In this document: positions 6,417-17,100 of the stretch, piece after piece | Layout of the letters: each line of letters begins with the position of its first letter | How positions within the stretch are numbered: position 1 is the stretch's first letter | Assembly (NCBI GenBank): GCA_029062005.1 | Contig: JAIDQZ010000045.1 | Coordinates: forward strand, 1-64,000 | Source of the DNA: Muribaculaceae bacterium | GTDB taxonomy: Bacteria > Bacteroidota > Bacteroidia > Bacteroidales > Muribaculaceae | Length of the DNA: 64,000 nucleotides | Reading direction: 5' to 3' | Made by a program: the position numbers and the translations under genes | The notes under the pieces: model-generated | What the model was told of the DNA's origin: nothing | Databases searched by the model: none | What the model saw: only the letters and a program-made list of their open reading frames with translations

Positions 6417-8102
6417 TTATTTATTGGTGGCGTTGTTGTCTACGCCGGGTTTCTTGGGATTGTCGTTCTCGCTTACAATCACATCGTTGGCGGTGTCGGT
6501 GGGGCCGTACTCCTTTTCGGCTTCTCCTTTAGCCATAAGAGGAATGTAAGCCTTGAGATAGAGTTCCTGGGCGAGTTCATTGACGACGCGCTTCATATCG
6601 TCGGGATAGTTGATGTCGAGTTCGTGACGTGAGTTCTCGGCTGAGATTATTCCGGCATACTTCATCTTCGTCACATTCTCCACGTTCTCGGAGAAGTTCT
6701 GCGGAATCCAGATGTTCTGGGTGATGCTGGTACGGAGGGTAGCGTATTCCGGGTCTCCCTCCACCTTCGCCACAAGATGCTTGAACGTGGTGACGGCTTT
6801 CTTGAGCGGCTTAAAGAAGAAGGGCTGCATTGCCATTGCGTACTTCACTTCGTCGTTGAAGCAGAGTTTCATAGCCGACGAACTGTCCGCACCGCTTCGG
6901 AGAATGTCGGGGTCTACAATCACTGACATAGTGGAGTGAAGGATGCTGTCTTTGAGTTCCTTTGCCGCGATTTCCGCTACGTTGGAAATGTCGCTCGGAG
7001 CGAGGCGTTTTGCATCTGAAGCTTTCAGTGACTCCGTATCGCCCTTTACTCCAATCACTCTTCCGTGACTTCCTATCGGGGGAAGGTTTACGATGTCGGT
7101 TGCCTTGATGAAAAGATCGTCAAAAGTGGCACTCTTCACGCCTTCCAGCACAAACGATGTCTCGCGCTCCAAAGCTTCTATATTCTTCTGTGCTATACCA
7201 CTCCGAAGGTCAGGAATCCAGAAGTAGGCAACCTGACCTATGCCGGCACCAATCTGACGCTCCTTATGCGCGACTCTTCGCCAACCGTCCTCGCTCTCCA
7301 CGTTGTCCTTGATTGAGAATAAACCCTTGACCTTCTCCCACCATGAGTTTTTGGTATCAGTAGCGACACTCGGTATCTCTGCCTGAATCCACGTGTCGAA
7401 GAACTCTGTGGAATGCACGTCGCAAGCCATCTTGCCGTTGAGGGAGTAATACACATAATATATGGGATTGCCGTTTTCGTCGATGTCGGGGCATATCTCG
7501 TAGCCGTCGAGGAAACTATAGACCTTGTATTCTATCTCACCTGCGGCATTGACATATTGATAAAGAAGCGCGTCACACGTCTGATTGCAAGACATGTATA
7601 CTTCCATAAGAGCCATATCAAGACCAACCTGATCCTTGTAGGAATTGAGGGTGTCAAATCTCCGGTGCGCATCCTCGGACTTGTCAAGCTGCTCATTGTT
7701 GATTGTGAATCCGTCGCCTGCGCCATGTGCCGACGTAGTGACTGCGAAACGTTTTTGCAATCCCCATGTCGCGGTCTCCAAATCGTCATATCCGGTAACG
7801 ACCCACTCCTTGACTTTCTCCTTGACGATATTTCCGCTCTCATCTATACGCTCCACTTCCACCTCCTGCACTTCCTGGATGGGGCGCGTGGACTGATAGC
7901 GTCCGTTGATGTCGTGAGCCGAAGCCTGAATCTCCTTCATGAAGTCGGTCTGCGTGAGGTCTTGATACCTTGCGCCTCCGTCATTGTCGGGAGCGTAGTA
8001 GTGTTCCGCGTTGCTCGGTGGTCTGACTTCCGCATCGTCGGCTACCATTCGCCGCCAGAACTTCTTGCGGTGGTGTTGGGATATGCTTACGGGGTATTTC
8101 AT
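6417..8102 (-). CDS. Phage portal protein
   Basis: 561 residues, a usual portal length. It lies directly downstream of the large terminase in the same block, and its features suit a portal: a mixed alpha/beta N-terminal wing (ATWGLQKRFAVTTSAHGAGDGF), a central helical part with NIEALERETSFVLEGVKSATFDDL, and a C-terminal region with LHSTMSVIVDPDILRSGADSSSAMKLCFNDEVKYAMAM, a segment typical of portals in Bacteroidetes phages. A disordered acidic tail ends it. The protein should form the dodecameric ring through which DNA enters and leaves the head. Only the AATTTTG array separates it from terL. Confidence 0.85.
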   Translation of the reverse strand: MKYPVSISQHHRKKFWRRMVADDAEVRPPSNAEHYYAPDNDGGARYQDLTQTDFMKEIQASAHDINGRYQSTRPIQEVQEVEVERIDESGNIVKEKVKEWVVTGYDDLETATWGLQKRFAVTTSAHGAGDGFTINNEQLDKSEDAHRRFDTLNSYKDQVGLDMALMEVYMSCNQTCDALLYQYVNAAGEIEYKVYSFLDGYEICPDIDENGNPIYYVYYSLNGKMACDVHSTEFFDTWIQAEIPSVATDTKNSWWEKVKGLFSIKDNVESEDGWRRVAHKERQIGAGIGQVAYFWIPDLRSGIAQKNIEALERETSFVLEGVKSATFDDLFIKATDIVNLPPIGSHGRVIGVKGDTESLKASDAKRLAPSDISNVAEIAAKELKDSILHSTMSVIVDPDILRSGADSSSAMKLCFNDEVKYAMAMQPFFFKPLKKAVTTFKHLVAKVEGDPEYATLRTSITQNIWIPQNFSENVENVTKMKYAGIISAENSRHELDINYPDDMKRVVNELAQELYLKAYIPLMAKGEAEKEYGPTDTANDVIVSENDNPKKPGVDNNATNK

Positions 8103-8130
8103 AATTTTGAATTTTGAATTTTGAATTTTG
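8103..8130. repeat. Heptamer array (AATTTTG x4)
   Basis: Four exact tandem copies of AATTTTG fill nearly the whole gap between the terminase stop and the portal start on the minus strand. Confidence 0.9.
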
Positions 8131-8137
8131 AATTATT

Positions 8138-9925
8138 TCACCTCCGACAAACCTGCTTCGCGAGATGGGGAGTTATCCTTAGATGGACTTGGCGGCGGGA
8201 ATAGGGATTTGCTTGCTGATGCCTGTAGAGTCCGTCGTAGGCGCTGTCGGAGACTTTCGGTTTGGGTTGCTTGCGCTCGCGGGTGTCGAGTTCGAAAACG
8301 GCACGGAGCGCGATTGTGGTCATGATGTCGGGAGAGAAGTGGTATTTCGCCTTGAACTCTTCGGTGGAGCGGTAGTAGGTCTTGTTGTTCTTGCGGAGTG
8401 TGGCGAAAAGGGCGATTTCGTCAAACATAATGTCAATGATACGGCGCACCTCGTTTTTGTGTCCGTAGGGGATCTGCTTATCCTTGGGGATTGCCAACGA
8501 CATAAGACCAGCCTTGAAAAGCACTTCTGTCTTGCCGAGCAACTGAGAACGGAGGTTGTAGTAATCGTCTGTGCTTACCGGATTGCCGTTTGCATCGTAC
8601 TCCTGCATCACGCGCTTATTCCATGTGATAGGAATACCGGACGTGAAAGCCTGGACCCAATAGCCATGACCGGTTGCATCAAAGGCGAAGTTGCTGACCG
8701 GAACGCCGTATTTGTCGAGCCTTGACTGAATCCATCCCGCAAGTTCCTCGGGTTTTCCGCTGAACAGTTCCAATGCGATTCCCTGCAATCCGCGCCATAT
8801 AATCATCGGGCATTTGTCGTTCTCAGCCTTACCGGAGGAAATATCCATCGTGGCATACATATTCATGTCGTCGTTGACGGGGTTTTCCCAGAGTTGATGA
8901 ATCATCTGGCGGTTGACGTTGATCTCCTCCTTGTCTACCGGACCAAAGTATGCCTCGCCCACGATTGAACGCTGTGTGCCTCCTACCGCGTGAAGGTTGG
9001 CTACTGACTGACCTCCGGTGGCGTTCACGAGCTCACGGTTGTCTGCCGCCGTTCCGGTGAATACAGTAAATGATTTGATAAGGTCCGTTTCGGTCAGTCC
9101 TGCCTCGATGTCCTCCGGCTGTAGTCGCGGCTGTGCGCGTTCCACCACTTCCTCTCTTGTGTCGCCCCATATAATCTCGCTTGGTGTGTCGCCCTTGACA
9201 TAGAAATAGCGCACCTTGCCGATCATATCCTTTTTCAGATACCAGTCCTCTCCGAGATAGCCCGCATCCTTCAGCATCTGTGTAGTCCAATGCTCGTGGA
9301 GGGGGTTGAAGGAAAGAATCATCTGCGGAATCATGCCCGAATCGTCTCGGTTACGCATGAACCAGAAGGAGAACATGCCGAAGTGATTCATCTCCGTAGC
9401 CTCGTCCATCATTATAAGCGATGCCTGATTCTTCTTGGCGTAGTCTTCAAAGCGTTTCTTATCCTCCGGATTGGCGTAGTTGAAGTTTGAATGTATGAGC
9501 TGGAGGTTGCTGTTCCAATACGACCACACGAACGAGGGAATATCGGAAGAACTCGCCTCGCAGTTGGCGAACCCTCCGCATACCTTTATGCCGTCTGAAT
9601 AGATTGACGAACCTTTCTTTGAGTCAAGACCGCGCACGGATATGAGTCGCGCCTTGAAGTCCTGCTTGTCAATGCCGGAGAGGGCTTTGAGGTACATGGA
9701 GAATGTCTTTCCCGACGTGCCCTGGCCGCACATAAATATAAGATTGCACTCTGACGCGCATACGCTCTCCTGCAATCCGACCTGCGGGATATAGTCTATC
9801 TTGTGGCGTAGCTCAAACCCTCCGACGATGGTCTTGCTCTTGGTCTTGACCGTAGCGAGAGTGCGCGTCACCTTGGGGTAAGGTGCCGGGAACGCTATGT
9901 CATGATTCAAAAGTCTTAGACCCAT
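8138..9925 (-). CDS. terL: Terminase large subunit
   Basis: The packaging motor ATPase/nuclease. Counted from the upstream ATG at 9946, the Walker A motif is CGQGTSGKT (residues 73-81) and Walker B is SLIMMDEATEM (Asp-Glu at 181-182). A nuclease half begins near ATMDISSG and contains FDATGHG. I place the start at the second ATG (9925, MGLRLLNHD, 595 residues) because the first ten codons of the longer form consist of the 7-base repeat array at 9931-9958, which looks like non-coding joint sequence. It heads the leftward block terL-portal and is divergent from the tail genes starting at 10063. Confidence 0.92.
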   Translation of the reverse strand: MGLRLLNHDIAFPAPYPKVTRTLATVKTKSKTIVGGFELRHKIDYIPQVGLQESVCASECNLIFMCGQGTSGKTFSMYLKALSGIDKQDFKARLISVRGLDSKKGSSIYSDGIKVCGGFANCEASSSDIPSFVWSYWNSNLQLIHSNFNYANPEDKKRFEDYAKKNQASLIMMDEATEMNHFGMFSFWFMRNRDDSGMIPQMILSFNPLHEHWTTQMLKDAGYLGEDWYLKKDMIGKVRYFYVKGDTPSEIIWGDTREEVVERAQPRLQPEDIEAGLTETDLIKSFTVFTGTAADNRELVNATGGQSVANLHAVGGTQRSIVGEAYFGPVDKEEINVNRQMIHQLWENPVNDDMNMYATMDISSGKAENDKCPMIIWRGLQGIALELFSGKPEELAGWIQSRLDKYGVPVSNFAFDATGHGYWVQAFTSGIPITWNKRVMQEYDANGNPVSTDDYYNLRSQLLGKTEVLFKAGLMSLAIPKDKQIPYGHKNEVRRIIDIMFDEIALFATLRKNNKTYYRSTEEFKAKYHFSPDIMTTIALRAVFELDTRERKQPKPKVSDSAYDGLYRHQQANPYSRRQVHLRITPHLAKQVCRR

Positions 9926-9930
9926 ATTGC

Positions 9931-9958
9931 GTTTTACGTTTCGCATTTTACGTTGTAC
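9931..9958. repeat. Heptamer array (GTTTTAC, GTTTCGC, ATTTTAC, GTTGTAC)
   Basis: Four degenerate 7-base units lie just upstream of the preferred terL start. They belong to the same GTTTTAC-type family as the array at 534-561. A short second array of the TAGAGCC/GAGAGCC family, in reverse complement, follows at 9964-9977. Confidence 0.8.
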
Positions 9959-9985
9959 GATTTGGCTCTAAGGCTCTTTCGGGTA

Positions 9986-9993
9986 CAAAGATA
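9986..9993 (-). promoter_or_regulatory. Candidate -7 box for the terminase block
   Basis: The minus strand reads TATCTTTG here, matching the Bacteroidetes TAnnTTTG element. The -33 position falls in the shared upstream block (10004-10030) and is not a good TTTG, so it may need an activator. Confidence 0.45.
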
Positions 9994-10003
9994 ATAAAAA
10001 ATA

Positions 10004-10058
10004 TTTAAAGTAACGTAAGCGATTTTATTGTATATGTCATTTTTTATCATTATCTTTG
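10004..10058 (+). promoter_or_regulatory. Phage promoter for the tail block, with shared upstream motif
   Basis: TATCTTTG (10051-10058) fits the TAnnTTTG -7 box. ATTG (10027-10030) lies exactly 20 bases upstream as a -33 element. Directly before it, the block TTTAAAGTAA followed by AGCGATTT (10004-10024) is almost the same as that at 24610-24632. The start codon of the next gene (10063) is only 4 bases after the -7 box. Confidence 0.7.
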
Positions 10059-10062
10059 CGCT

Positions 10063-10551
10063 ATGAAAGATATACGGAAGGAATTACTGCATACGGCACA
10101 CGAAAAGGGGATATGTGCGGACGGTTACAGGCAGATGCTTGAATCCGCTGACATTGACGCGCTGATTGAGTATTACACGGCTCAACCGGATTGGTGCTTG
10201 GAGCGGAACTTTCCCGATTTGGAGACGCTTCGGGTACATTTTGCCGACTGTGGAGAGAAAGGGGTGTTTGTAGACCGGACTTTCAACGGAGAACTGCTGA
10301 ATGACAGGCAGGTGTATGTCTTTCATAACTGCAAGGGAACTATTAAGGTTTCCTTAAACGTTGACAAAGGCATTATCCCTATGCTTTATTTCGCCAACGG
10401 ATGCAATATCACAGTGAGTTGCGACATACCTTACAAAAAGCCGATAAAAGTGCCACTATATGTGACAGACGAGTGGGCTAATTGCATTAACCACACGGTA
10501 GGCGACAACTGCATATTCACGCGATACACCATTAAACTTATCGACGCATGA
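10063..10551 (+). CDS. Phage hypothetical protein, first gene of the distal-tail block
   Basis: 162 residues. A helical N-terminal third (HTAHEKGICADGYRQMLESADIDALIEYY) is followed by a long beta-rich region (VYVFHNCKGTIKVSLNVDKGIIPMLYFANGCNITVSC) with regular strand spacing. I do not recognise the family. It overlaps the next gene by 4 bases (ATGA), which implies coupled translation, and it precedes the hub/fibre gene, so a minor tail role is likely. Expression should come from the adjacent leaderless-type promoter. Confidence 0.65.
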   Translation: MKDIRKELLHTAHEKGICADGYRQMLESADIDALIEYYTAQPDWCLERNFPDLETLRVHFADCGEKGVFVDRTFNGELLNDRQVYVFHNCKGTIKVSLNVDKGIIPMLYFANGCNITVSCDIPYKKPIKVPLYVTDEWANCINHTVGDNCIFTRYTIKLIDA

Positions 10552-11042
10552 TCAACTCCCGCATACAGATAGAGAATGGCGCGGTAGAGGACTTCTACAC
10601 GGAGTGGGGGTTTATCTACATGAGCGGAGACAGACGTTTCGCTCCGCCCGAGAAGAAGCGCGACAAGTCTTCCTATATTGAGGAAGCGGGAGCGCATGAA
10701 GATCCACGCACAGTTGACGATGAGTTTGACTACACGGCGCGGTTTCTGATTGAGACACCTAACCGAAACCTCATAAACGCCAACTCCAAGATTCATGCCT
10801 GGAACGAGGCGGTGAGGGAACGCACGGCCGGGAGCGACATCAAGCGTTGCAGGACCGTGACGTTCTACGATGATTTCAAGCGGTGCAAGATTGTCGGTAT
10901 TCCGGAGATAATCGAGGATGCAGACGAGAAGGATTACTACCGCCGTGCAAACAGGGATGCTATGGATTGCGTGGTGGTTCCGCTGACAATCCACGTCAGC
11001 AACCCAAACCTTTGTGAGTTTGATAGGAGTCTTCAGTCTTGA
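10548..11042 (+). CDS. Phage minor tail protein candidate
   Basis: 164 residues. It begins with a beta hairpin-like segment (SRIQIENGAVEDFYTEWGFIYMSGDRRFAPPEKK) and ends with VVPLTIHVSNPNLCEF. The position between a coupled upstream gene and the hub gene is that of distal-tail (Dit-like) or adaptor proteins, but no motif proves it. The last codons and the TGA stop are formed by the GAGTCTT/CAGTCTT heptamer array (11027-11054), so the natural C terminus has been set by repeat DNA. Confidence 0.6.
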   Translation: MINSRIQIENGAVEDFYTEWGFIYMSGDRRFAPPEKKRDKSSYIEEAGAHEDPRTVDDEFDYTARFLIETPNRNLINANSKIHAWNEAVRERTAGSDIKRCRTVTFYDDFKRCKIVGIPEIIEDADEKDYYRRANRDAMDCVVVPLTIHVSNPNLCEFDRSLQS

Positions 11043-11054
11043 GTCTTCAGTCTT
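11027..11054. repeat. Heptamer array (GAGTCTT, CAGTCTT, GAGTCTT, CAGTCTT)
   Basis: Four alternating 7-base units. They overlap the stop codon of the preceding gene. A second small array, TAGAGCC then GAGAGCC, follows at 11084-11097, just ahead of the hub gene. Confidence 0.9.
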
Positions 11055-11113
11055 AAGAATGAGACCCGGAAACAATTAACCCTTAGAGCCGAGAGCCTTA
11101 TGATGAAGCATAA

Positions 11114-14100
11114 GTGATTAAGGACATACAGGAGCTGAATTTCCCGAGCTACGCAACGATGTGCGCGGCTACTTGTCTGTTGCCGGACATGGGGGAATGG
11201 ACTATCACCTCGCAGATAAGGATTGACGGGCAGATTGCGCCCGACTTCTCTTACGACTGGGAGGTGCTGTTTCAGGGTCATAAGTATATACAGCCACTCC
11301 GCAAGCCGCAGGGGAGCAAGGATAACGAGCAATTCGCATCCGTCATAAACCTCACTTTCCAGCATTGGGCAATCTGGCAGCTCAAACGCTGGCCGTTCGT
11401 CACGATGCAACCGATTGACAGCGGAACGGCGGTGGCAGACGAGGAAGTTGCGGACGTGAGCCTTAACCTTAAAGACTTCTGTGATCTCTTCAAGCAAGTT
11501 CTCGCTTACTACTACGGCGACAAGATAACCCTCTCGCTCAATCCCGAATGGCAATATAAGGAAGAAGCCGAAGTCATATCCATAAGCCACACAAAGGTAT
11601 GGAATGTGCTTGTGCAGGTGTTCTATGAGAAATTCGGTGTGCGCTGGGATATAAAGCCTAACGGCTCCCCTGACAAGTATGTAATCCGCATCGGTTATCC
11701 GACCACTGAGCAATCACATATCTTTGAGTATGGCTTTGAGGGTGGTCTGATGAAAGTGGAGCGTCAGACACAGAGCGAGGAAATCACCAATATGCTCAAA
11801 GGACGTGGTGGTGAGAAGAATCTGCCATTTAGGTATTTCAAGAATACCGACACTACCAACCCTGACTTCGCTCCCGACCCCGACTGGATTGAGGAGCTTG
11901 CCAACATCTACTTCTCGCGTCTTATGCCAGCTACATTCCGCTCCTACGTGCAGGGATGGAAAGCGGCGCATATCAGCAAATATCCCGGGTATACGGCAAA
12001 GGGGGAGGTGAATGCCTATTCGCCTTGGGCTTATCGGAAAGGATTTACAGACGAGAAGTTTCATCCGGTAGAGTTTGTCGCGGATGAGATTGTTTTACCC
12101 GGAGCTGAAGCACCGGCGCATAGACAAATAGAGATATTGCCCGGTTACTCGCCATTCGTGAAGAAGGGGTCTTCGCTGGACAAATATGGGCCACTTCTTA
12201 ACTCGCTTGACGATAACGACGAGATATTCCCTACAATCCAGGGTGTGACCGTCAATCCATACGGACGCATAGACCAGACGGTGGCAGTCGAGCCGATCAC
12301 TTCCGATGATATAGCCGACTCGGCAGAGAGTGATGCGAAGGTCTCTACATTCGAGTCTCCATTTCCGAAGAAAACTGAGACGGTAACAAAATACTCCCGC
12401 AAAACGATTGTATTGACCGGGGATTGGTTTAGTGTGCCAACGGGCAAGACTGCCAACTTCAATGAAGGAGATAAATCGGTTATTCTTACTAAGAATGAGA
12501 AAACGATTCGTTATGACTTCAATACCGGATATTGGTATATCAGTAACGAAGAAGTTGCCGTTGGTTACGAGAAAGTAATCATAGAGGAAACCTCCGTTGT
12601 TTTAGAGAGTATGACTGGTAGCATTGTGTCCGCTTCCGGTATTCCCTCAGGCACCTACCGCTATAAGGTGACATGCAAGGTTTATAACACAGCGACAGAA
12701 GATTACAATGTTACGGTTTCTCTTGAAAACCCGAAATTAACCGATGCTACGCTTGACGATAAGTGGCGCAACGTATGGCATATATGGGTAAAGAACATAT
12801 GGCAGACAAGCAAGCAGCTCAACGAGTCTGACAAGGAATATGCGGAGCGCGTATGGCGACCGATCCTCGGGGACCGTGAGGAGAATAAAGCGAAAGTATT
12901 GTTTACTTCCGGTGCGTTGGCTATCAGTGAGGACTATGAGTTTACAATCGTCAGCACTCCCGAATACGACACAAGCAAGACGCTTGACGGAGTGCAGAGC
13001 CATTGGAAGATAACGCTTGCAAAGAGTGACGCTGACCTTGAATCGCTTGGTGTGTATCTACCCTCCACAATGCGTCAGGCGATTGCCGGAGACTATTTCG
13101 TCTTTCTCGGCATAGACCCTCAGCATTACTACACCGATTGGGCAGAGAGAAGACTTGATGATTGGAAGAAAGACAACCTACGCGACAAGAGCGACATCAA
13201 GCCAACTTGGGTGGTGCAGACTGACCGCGTGAGACTCAACGGCTACGGCAAGGAGGATGCGCTTATCCGACAACTGCATCCCGGCGACACATTGCGCCTT
13301 GCCGACAAACGATTTATCGAGGGGGATTATGAAACATTATATCTATCTTCTTTAACCTACACATACCGCGAGCCGACGAGTGAGGATGCGGCACTTAATC
13401 CTGACGTGGAGATTGTGCTGAGCGACCGCTATGAGGTGTCGGCAAACATAGTGTCTACCTTGCAGGGGGAAGTGTCGGCACTCGCAAAGCAGGTAGGGTC
13501 TATCTCCAATATCGAGCAGATTGTGCGGATGGTGGGCGACAAACTCTATCTCCGCAAAGACGGTCTGCCCGACCGCTCACTGTCTCCGACTGAGTTTGCA
13601 TCATTGTTGACCTCTATGGGTTTCCGTAGCGGAATGGTAGGGGGTGCAGGCTGGGGTATCTACAAGGATGCTAACGGCAATTGGGTCATAGAAGCCGACC
13701 GCTTCATGGCGCGTCAGGACTTGGAGGTGAACAACCTTATAATCAATCAAGTCGAAGGGCAAGGTGGTACAAAGGTTGATTGCGCCGCCTTCATGGAGAT
13801 TACCCGTGTTGAAGAGCTTGATAATGGCTACAAATGCTATTTCGATCAGCACGAGGGCACTGTCGCCAATCTCTTCCACGTTGACGATGTAGCGTGGAAC
13901 AACCGCTATACACCAGACAATGACCCATTGAAATTCTACCGCCGACGTGTGACCGAGGTGGGTGCTGACTATGTGGTGCTGACAAAACCGCTCAATGGTT
14001 CGGCACGTCCTTTAGGATGGACTGATAGCGGCGTAAACGGAAAAGGCATCCCTGCCGAGGGCGACGTGATTGTGCATAGGGGTAACTACACCGACAAGGA

Positions 14101-17100
14101 ACGTCAATACATCAAAGTGCGTGACGTTGTGGGCGGTGGATATGAGAGATATATAGAGGGGCTTGACTCTGTTAATGCAGAGGGGGTGGAGTATTACTTT
14201 GTCGGACGGCAAAGCGGACAGAATCCACGGCTTCTTATTGGCAGAAAAGATGGAGAGTATGCAGAATGGAAAGACGGCAAGCTTAACATCAAGGGTTCAC
14301 TCTCAGTACAATCCACTATCGGCGACAAGACGCTTGACGAATATTTCAAGGGACTTCTGCCGGAGGATAAGCCAAGCTATGTGGAGGATGCGCTGCGCCA
14401 GTATTCGGAGATTGACGGCGGTCTCTTCATAACATCATTCATTTCTGCGGGCTACACCGACAACAACGGACTGCGCCACAACCTTGCGGGAATGAACGGC
14501 ATCCGCAAGACGGACAAGTCTCCATTCCTTTGGGGTGGCGGGAATATGGTTGACCGTTTCTTCAATCCCGACGGCACTCCGCGTACAACTGACCCTGCAG
14601 ACTACGCCAAGGCTATTGTGCGGATGGACGGGACGGGGTATTTCTGCGGAGGCAATATCCGTCTTGAAAAGGATTACGCCCTTTTCGGGAGTGAGGAATT
14701 GGGTATCAAGATTGGAACCGACGGGGCTTTCAGGGTAGGAAGCGGTGTAAGGTTTGACGTAACCAATGTAGAGGGTCTGAACACTGCCCTTGGCGAGCTT
14801 GCTAATTTCAACGTAGGACTCAGCAATATGCTAAGACCTATCGGCAAGGACGGCAAGGAAAAGACTTGGATATACGCGGCTACCAATCCAGATGATATTG
14901 AATCCATCAAGGTACTGCGTGGATTGTGGACCGATCAGTATTTGGCAGCAAGAGGTGACAACCCTAACGGAAGCGCAAGCAGCGGCGCGTCGGAGCTCAG
15001 GATGCTTGACGATGTGCTTATTGGCAATAATCTGGCGGCAGGTCAGTCGTTGGTGTATAATGGCACGAAGTGGGTGAATCAGGCTATTCAGCAAGGTCTC
15101 AACACTTCGGAGCTTGCGAATTATCTTTCGACCAACAAATACGCTACCCAGTCATGGGTGGAGGGCAGGGGTTATGCCCTTTCATCAGACCTGACGGCGC
15201 ATATGGGCAACACGACAGTCCACATAACCGCCGATGAGCGGACGCTGTGGAACAACACCGCGAGCAATCTTTCTGCCATTCTTGGAGCTGACAGCGACAC
15301 GGTAATCAACAAGTGGGAGGAAGTTGTGGCATTTCTTGACACTTACACGGAAGCTGACACTTTGGCTAATCTTCTGTCGAACAAACTTGGAAAGACGGAG
15401 GCAGAAAGCCTTTATCTCGGCATCAACAGCAATGCGGCATCGGCTTCGAAGCTCTCTGGCAATGCTGCATTCAAGGCATGGGGGCAGACGTTTTTCGAGA
15501 ATGGCAGGCCGAAGGATATTAGCGGCGATATGACGGGGGTGGGCAGCATAAAGATGTCTGATATATTGTATTTGAAGAATCCCTCTACAACCAATGGCTT
15601 CTATCTCTCACCACAATCAAATGGCGGTCTTGCCATATCAGCGCATACTGATTATGGGTGGCAAAGGACTGTAATGTATATGACCCATGACGGCAATGTC
15701 GGAGTAGGATATACTCCTGCATACAAGCTCGATGTGAACGGAGTGATCCGGGCAAACGGCGAGGTGATAGCTACTTCGGGAAATGCCTTCCGTGTAGTGC
15801 AAGGGAATTACGGCGCATTCTTCCGAATGGATGGCAACAATTTCTATCTGCTCTTCACGGACAAGAACGACCAATACGGCACGTGGAACTCACTGCGACC
15901 CCTATATATAGACAATGCCACTGGATTGGTCAAGATGCAGAATGGTCTAAATGTCAATTCCGTCACTATCGGGGACTGCGAGATCACATGGGATGCTTCT
16001 GCGGGTATGCTGAAATTCTCTAAGGGCATCTATTCGCTGGGATCAGTGGCGGCAAGGGGCGCGAATGATTCTGTCGGCGGATCTTCGGGCGGTGGTTCTT
16101 CTTTCGGTCTTATGCGGACGTGGGACACGGCTCAGAACGATAAGAACACGGATGACGCTCTGGGCGCAAACCTTGGATGGGAGCTGAAGAACGCATTGGC
16201 AAAGTGCGTGAGCCTGACAAGTGCCGGTGTGGCGGAGATGGGACGCTATATTGACTTCCACAGCGCGAATTTCGGCACCAATGCTGCTGAGGACTTTACG
16301 GTGCGCCTTGACGCTGGCGCGGCTTCCACTTCACGTGTCTTCACGTTCCCGACATCGGGGGGCACGCTGGCTACGGAGTCATTTGTAAGCGGCGGGTATC
16401 TGCCTACGGCACAGGTAAGTCAGGAACAGAACACGGATCCCTACACATGGATCAGGGCGTATGCGAAGAATAACAGACGCGCCCATGTGCATAATACTTT
16501 AGGTATTGAATGGCAGTATCTGATCGGCATAGCTTCGAGCGGCAATTACGGAAGCGTGGTGAGGGCTTCTTATAATAACGGTACGCCTACGATGCAAGTT
16601 ATGGGATTGTATAGCGGCACATGGAGCGATTGGGTGACTATGCTTTCTTCCGCCAACTATTCCAATTATGCACTTCCGCTTTCGGGCGGGACGCTGACGG
16701 GAGCATTGAAAGTGGATTCCATACAAAATCAGGCTGGAAATGTAGGGATGCTCGGTTATAAGCAGCCTGGACAGACTAACTGGTTTGTCGGTGCTGTGGA
16801 TACCCAGGGTATTATCCGCTCTAATGATACTTCACTCTTGCATAAGAGAAATGGGGTGGATTATATTATATGGGACTCATATAACGACGGCTCAGGCAGC
16901 GGCATGGATGCGGATTTGCTGGACGGGGTGCATTACGCAAATATTCTCGAAAGAAACCATTCCATGACTTTCAGTCAGAAAGCTTCTGATGGTGTGGCTC
17001 ATTGGTATAGGGTCGGAGTTACATTGCGTACCAATTCAGAGTCTCCCCAAGCTATTGTCTTTATCGGTCGAAATTATTGGTCGCCACAGAATGAAGGGTA

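Noticed and set aside
9926-9946. Upstream ATG at 9946 as the terL start
   Set aside because: The added codons are the 7-base repeat array itself; the next ATG at 9925 begins sequence that looks like protein.
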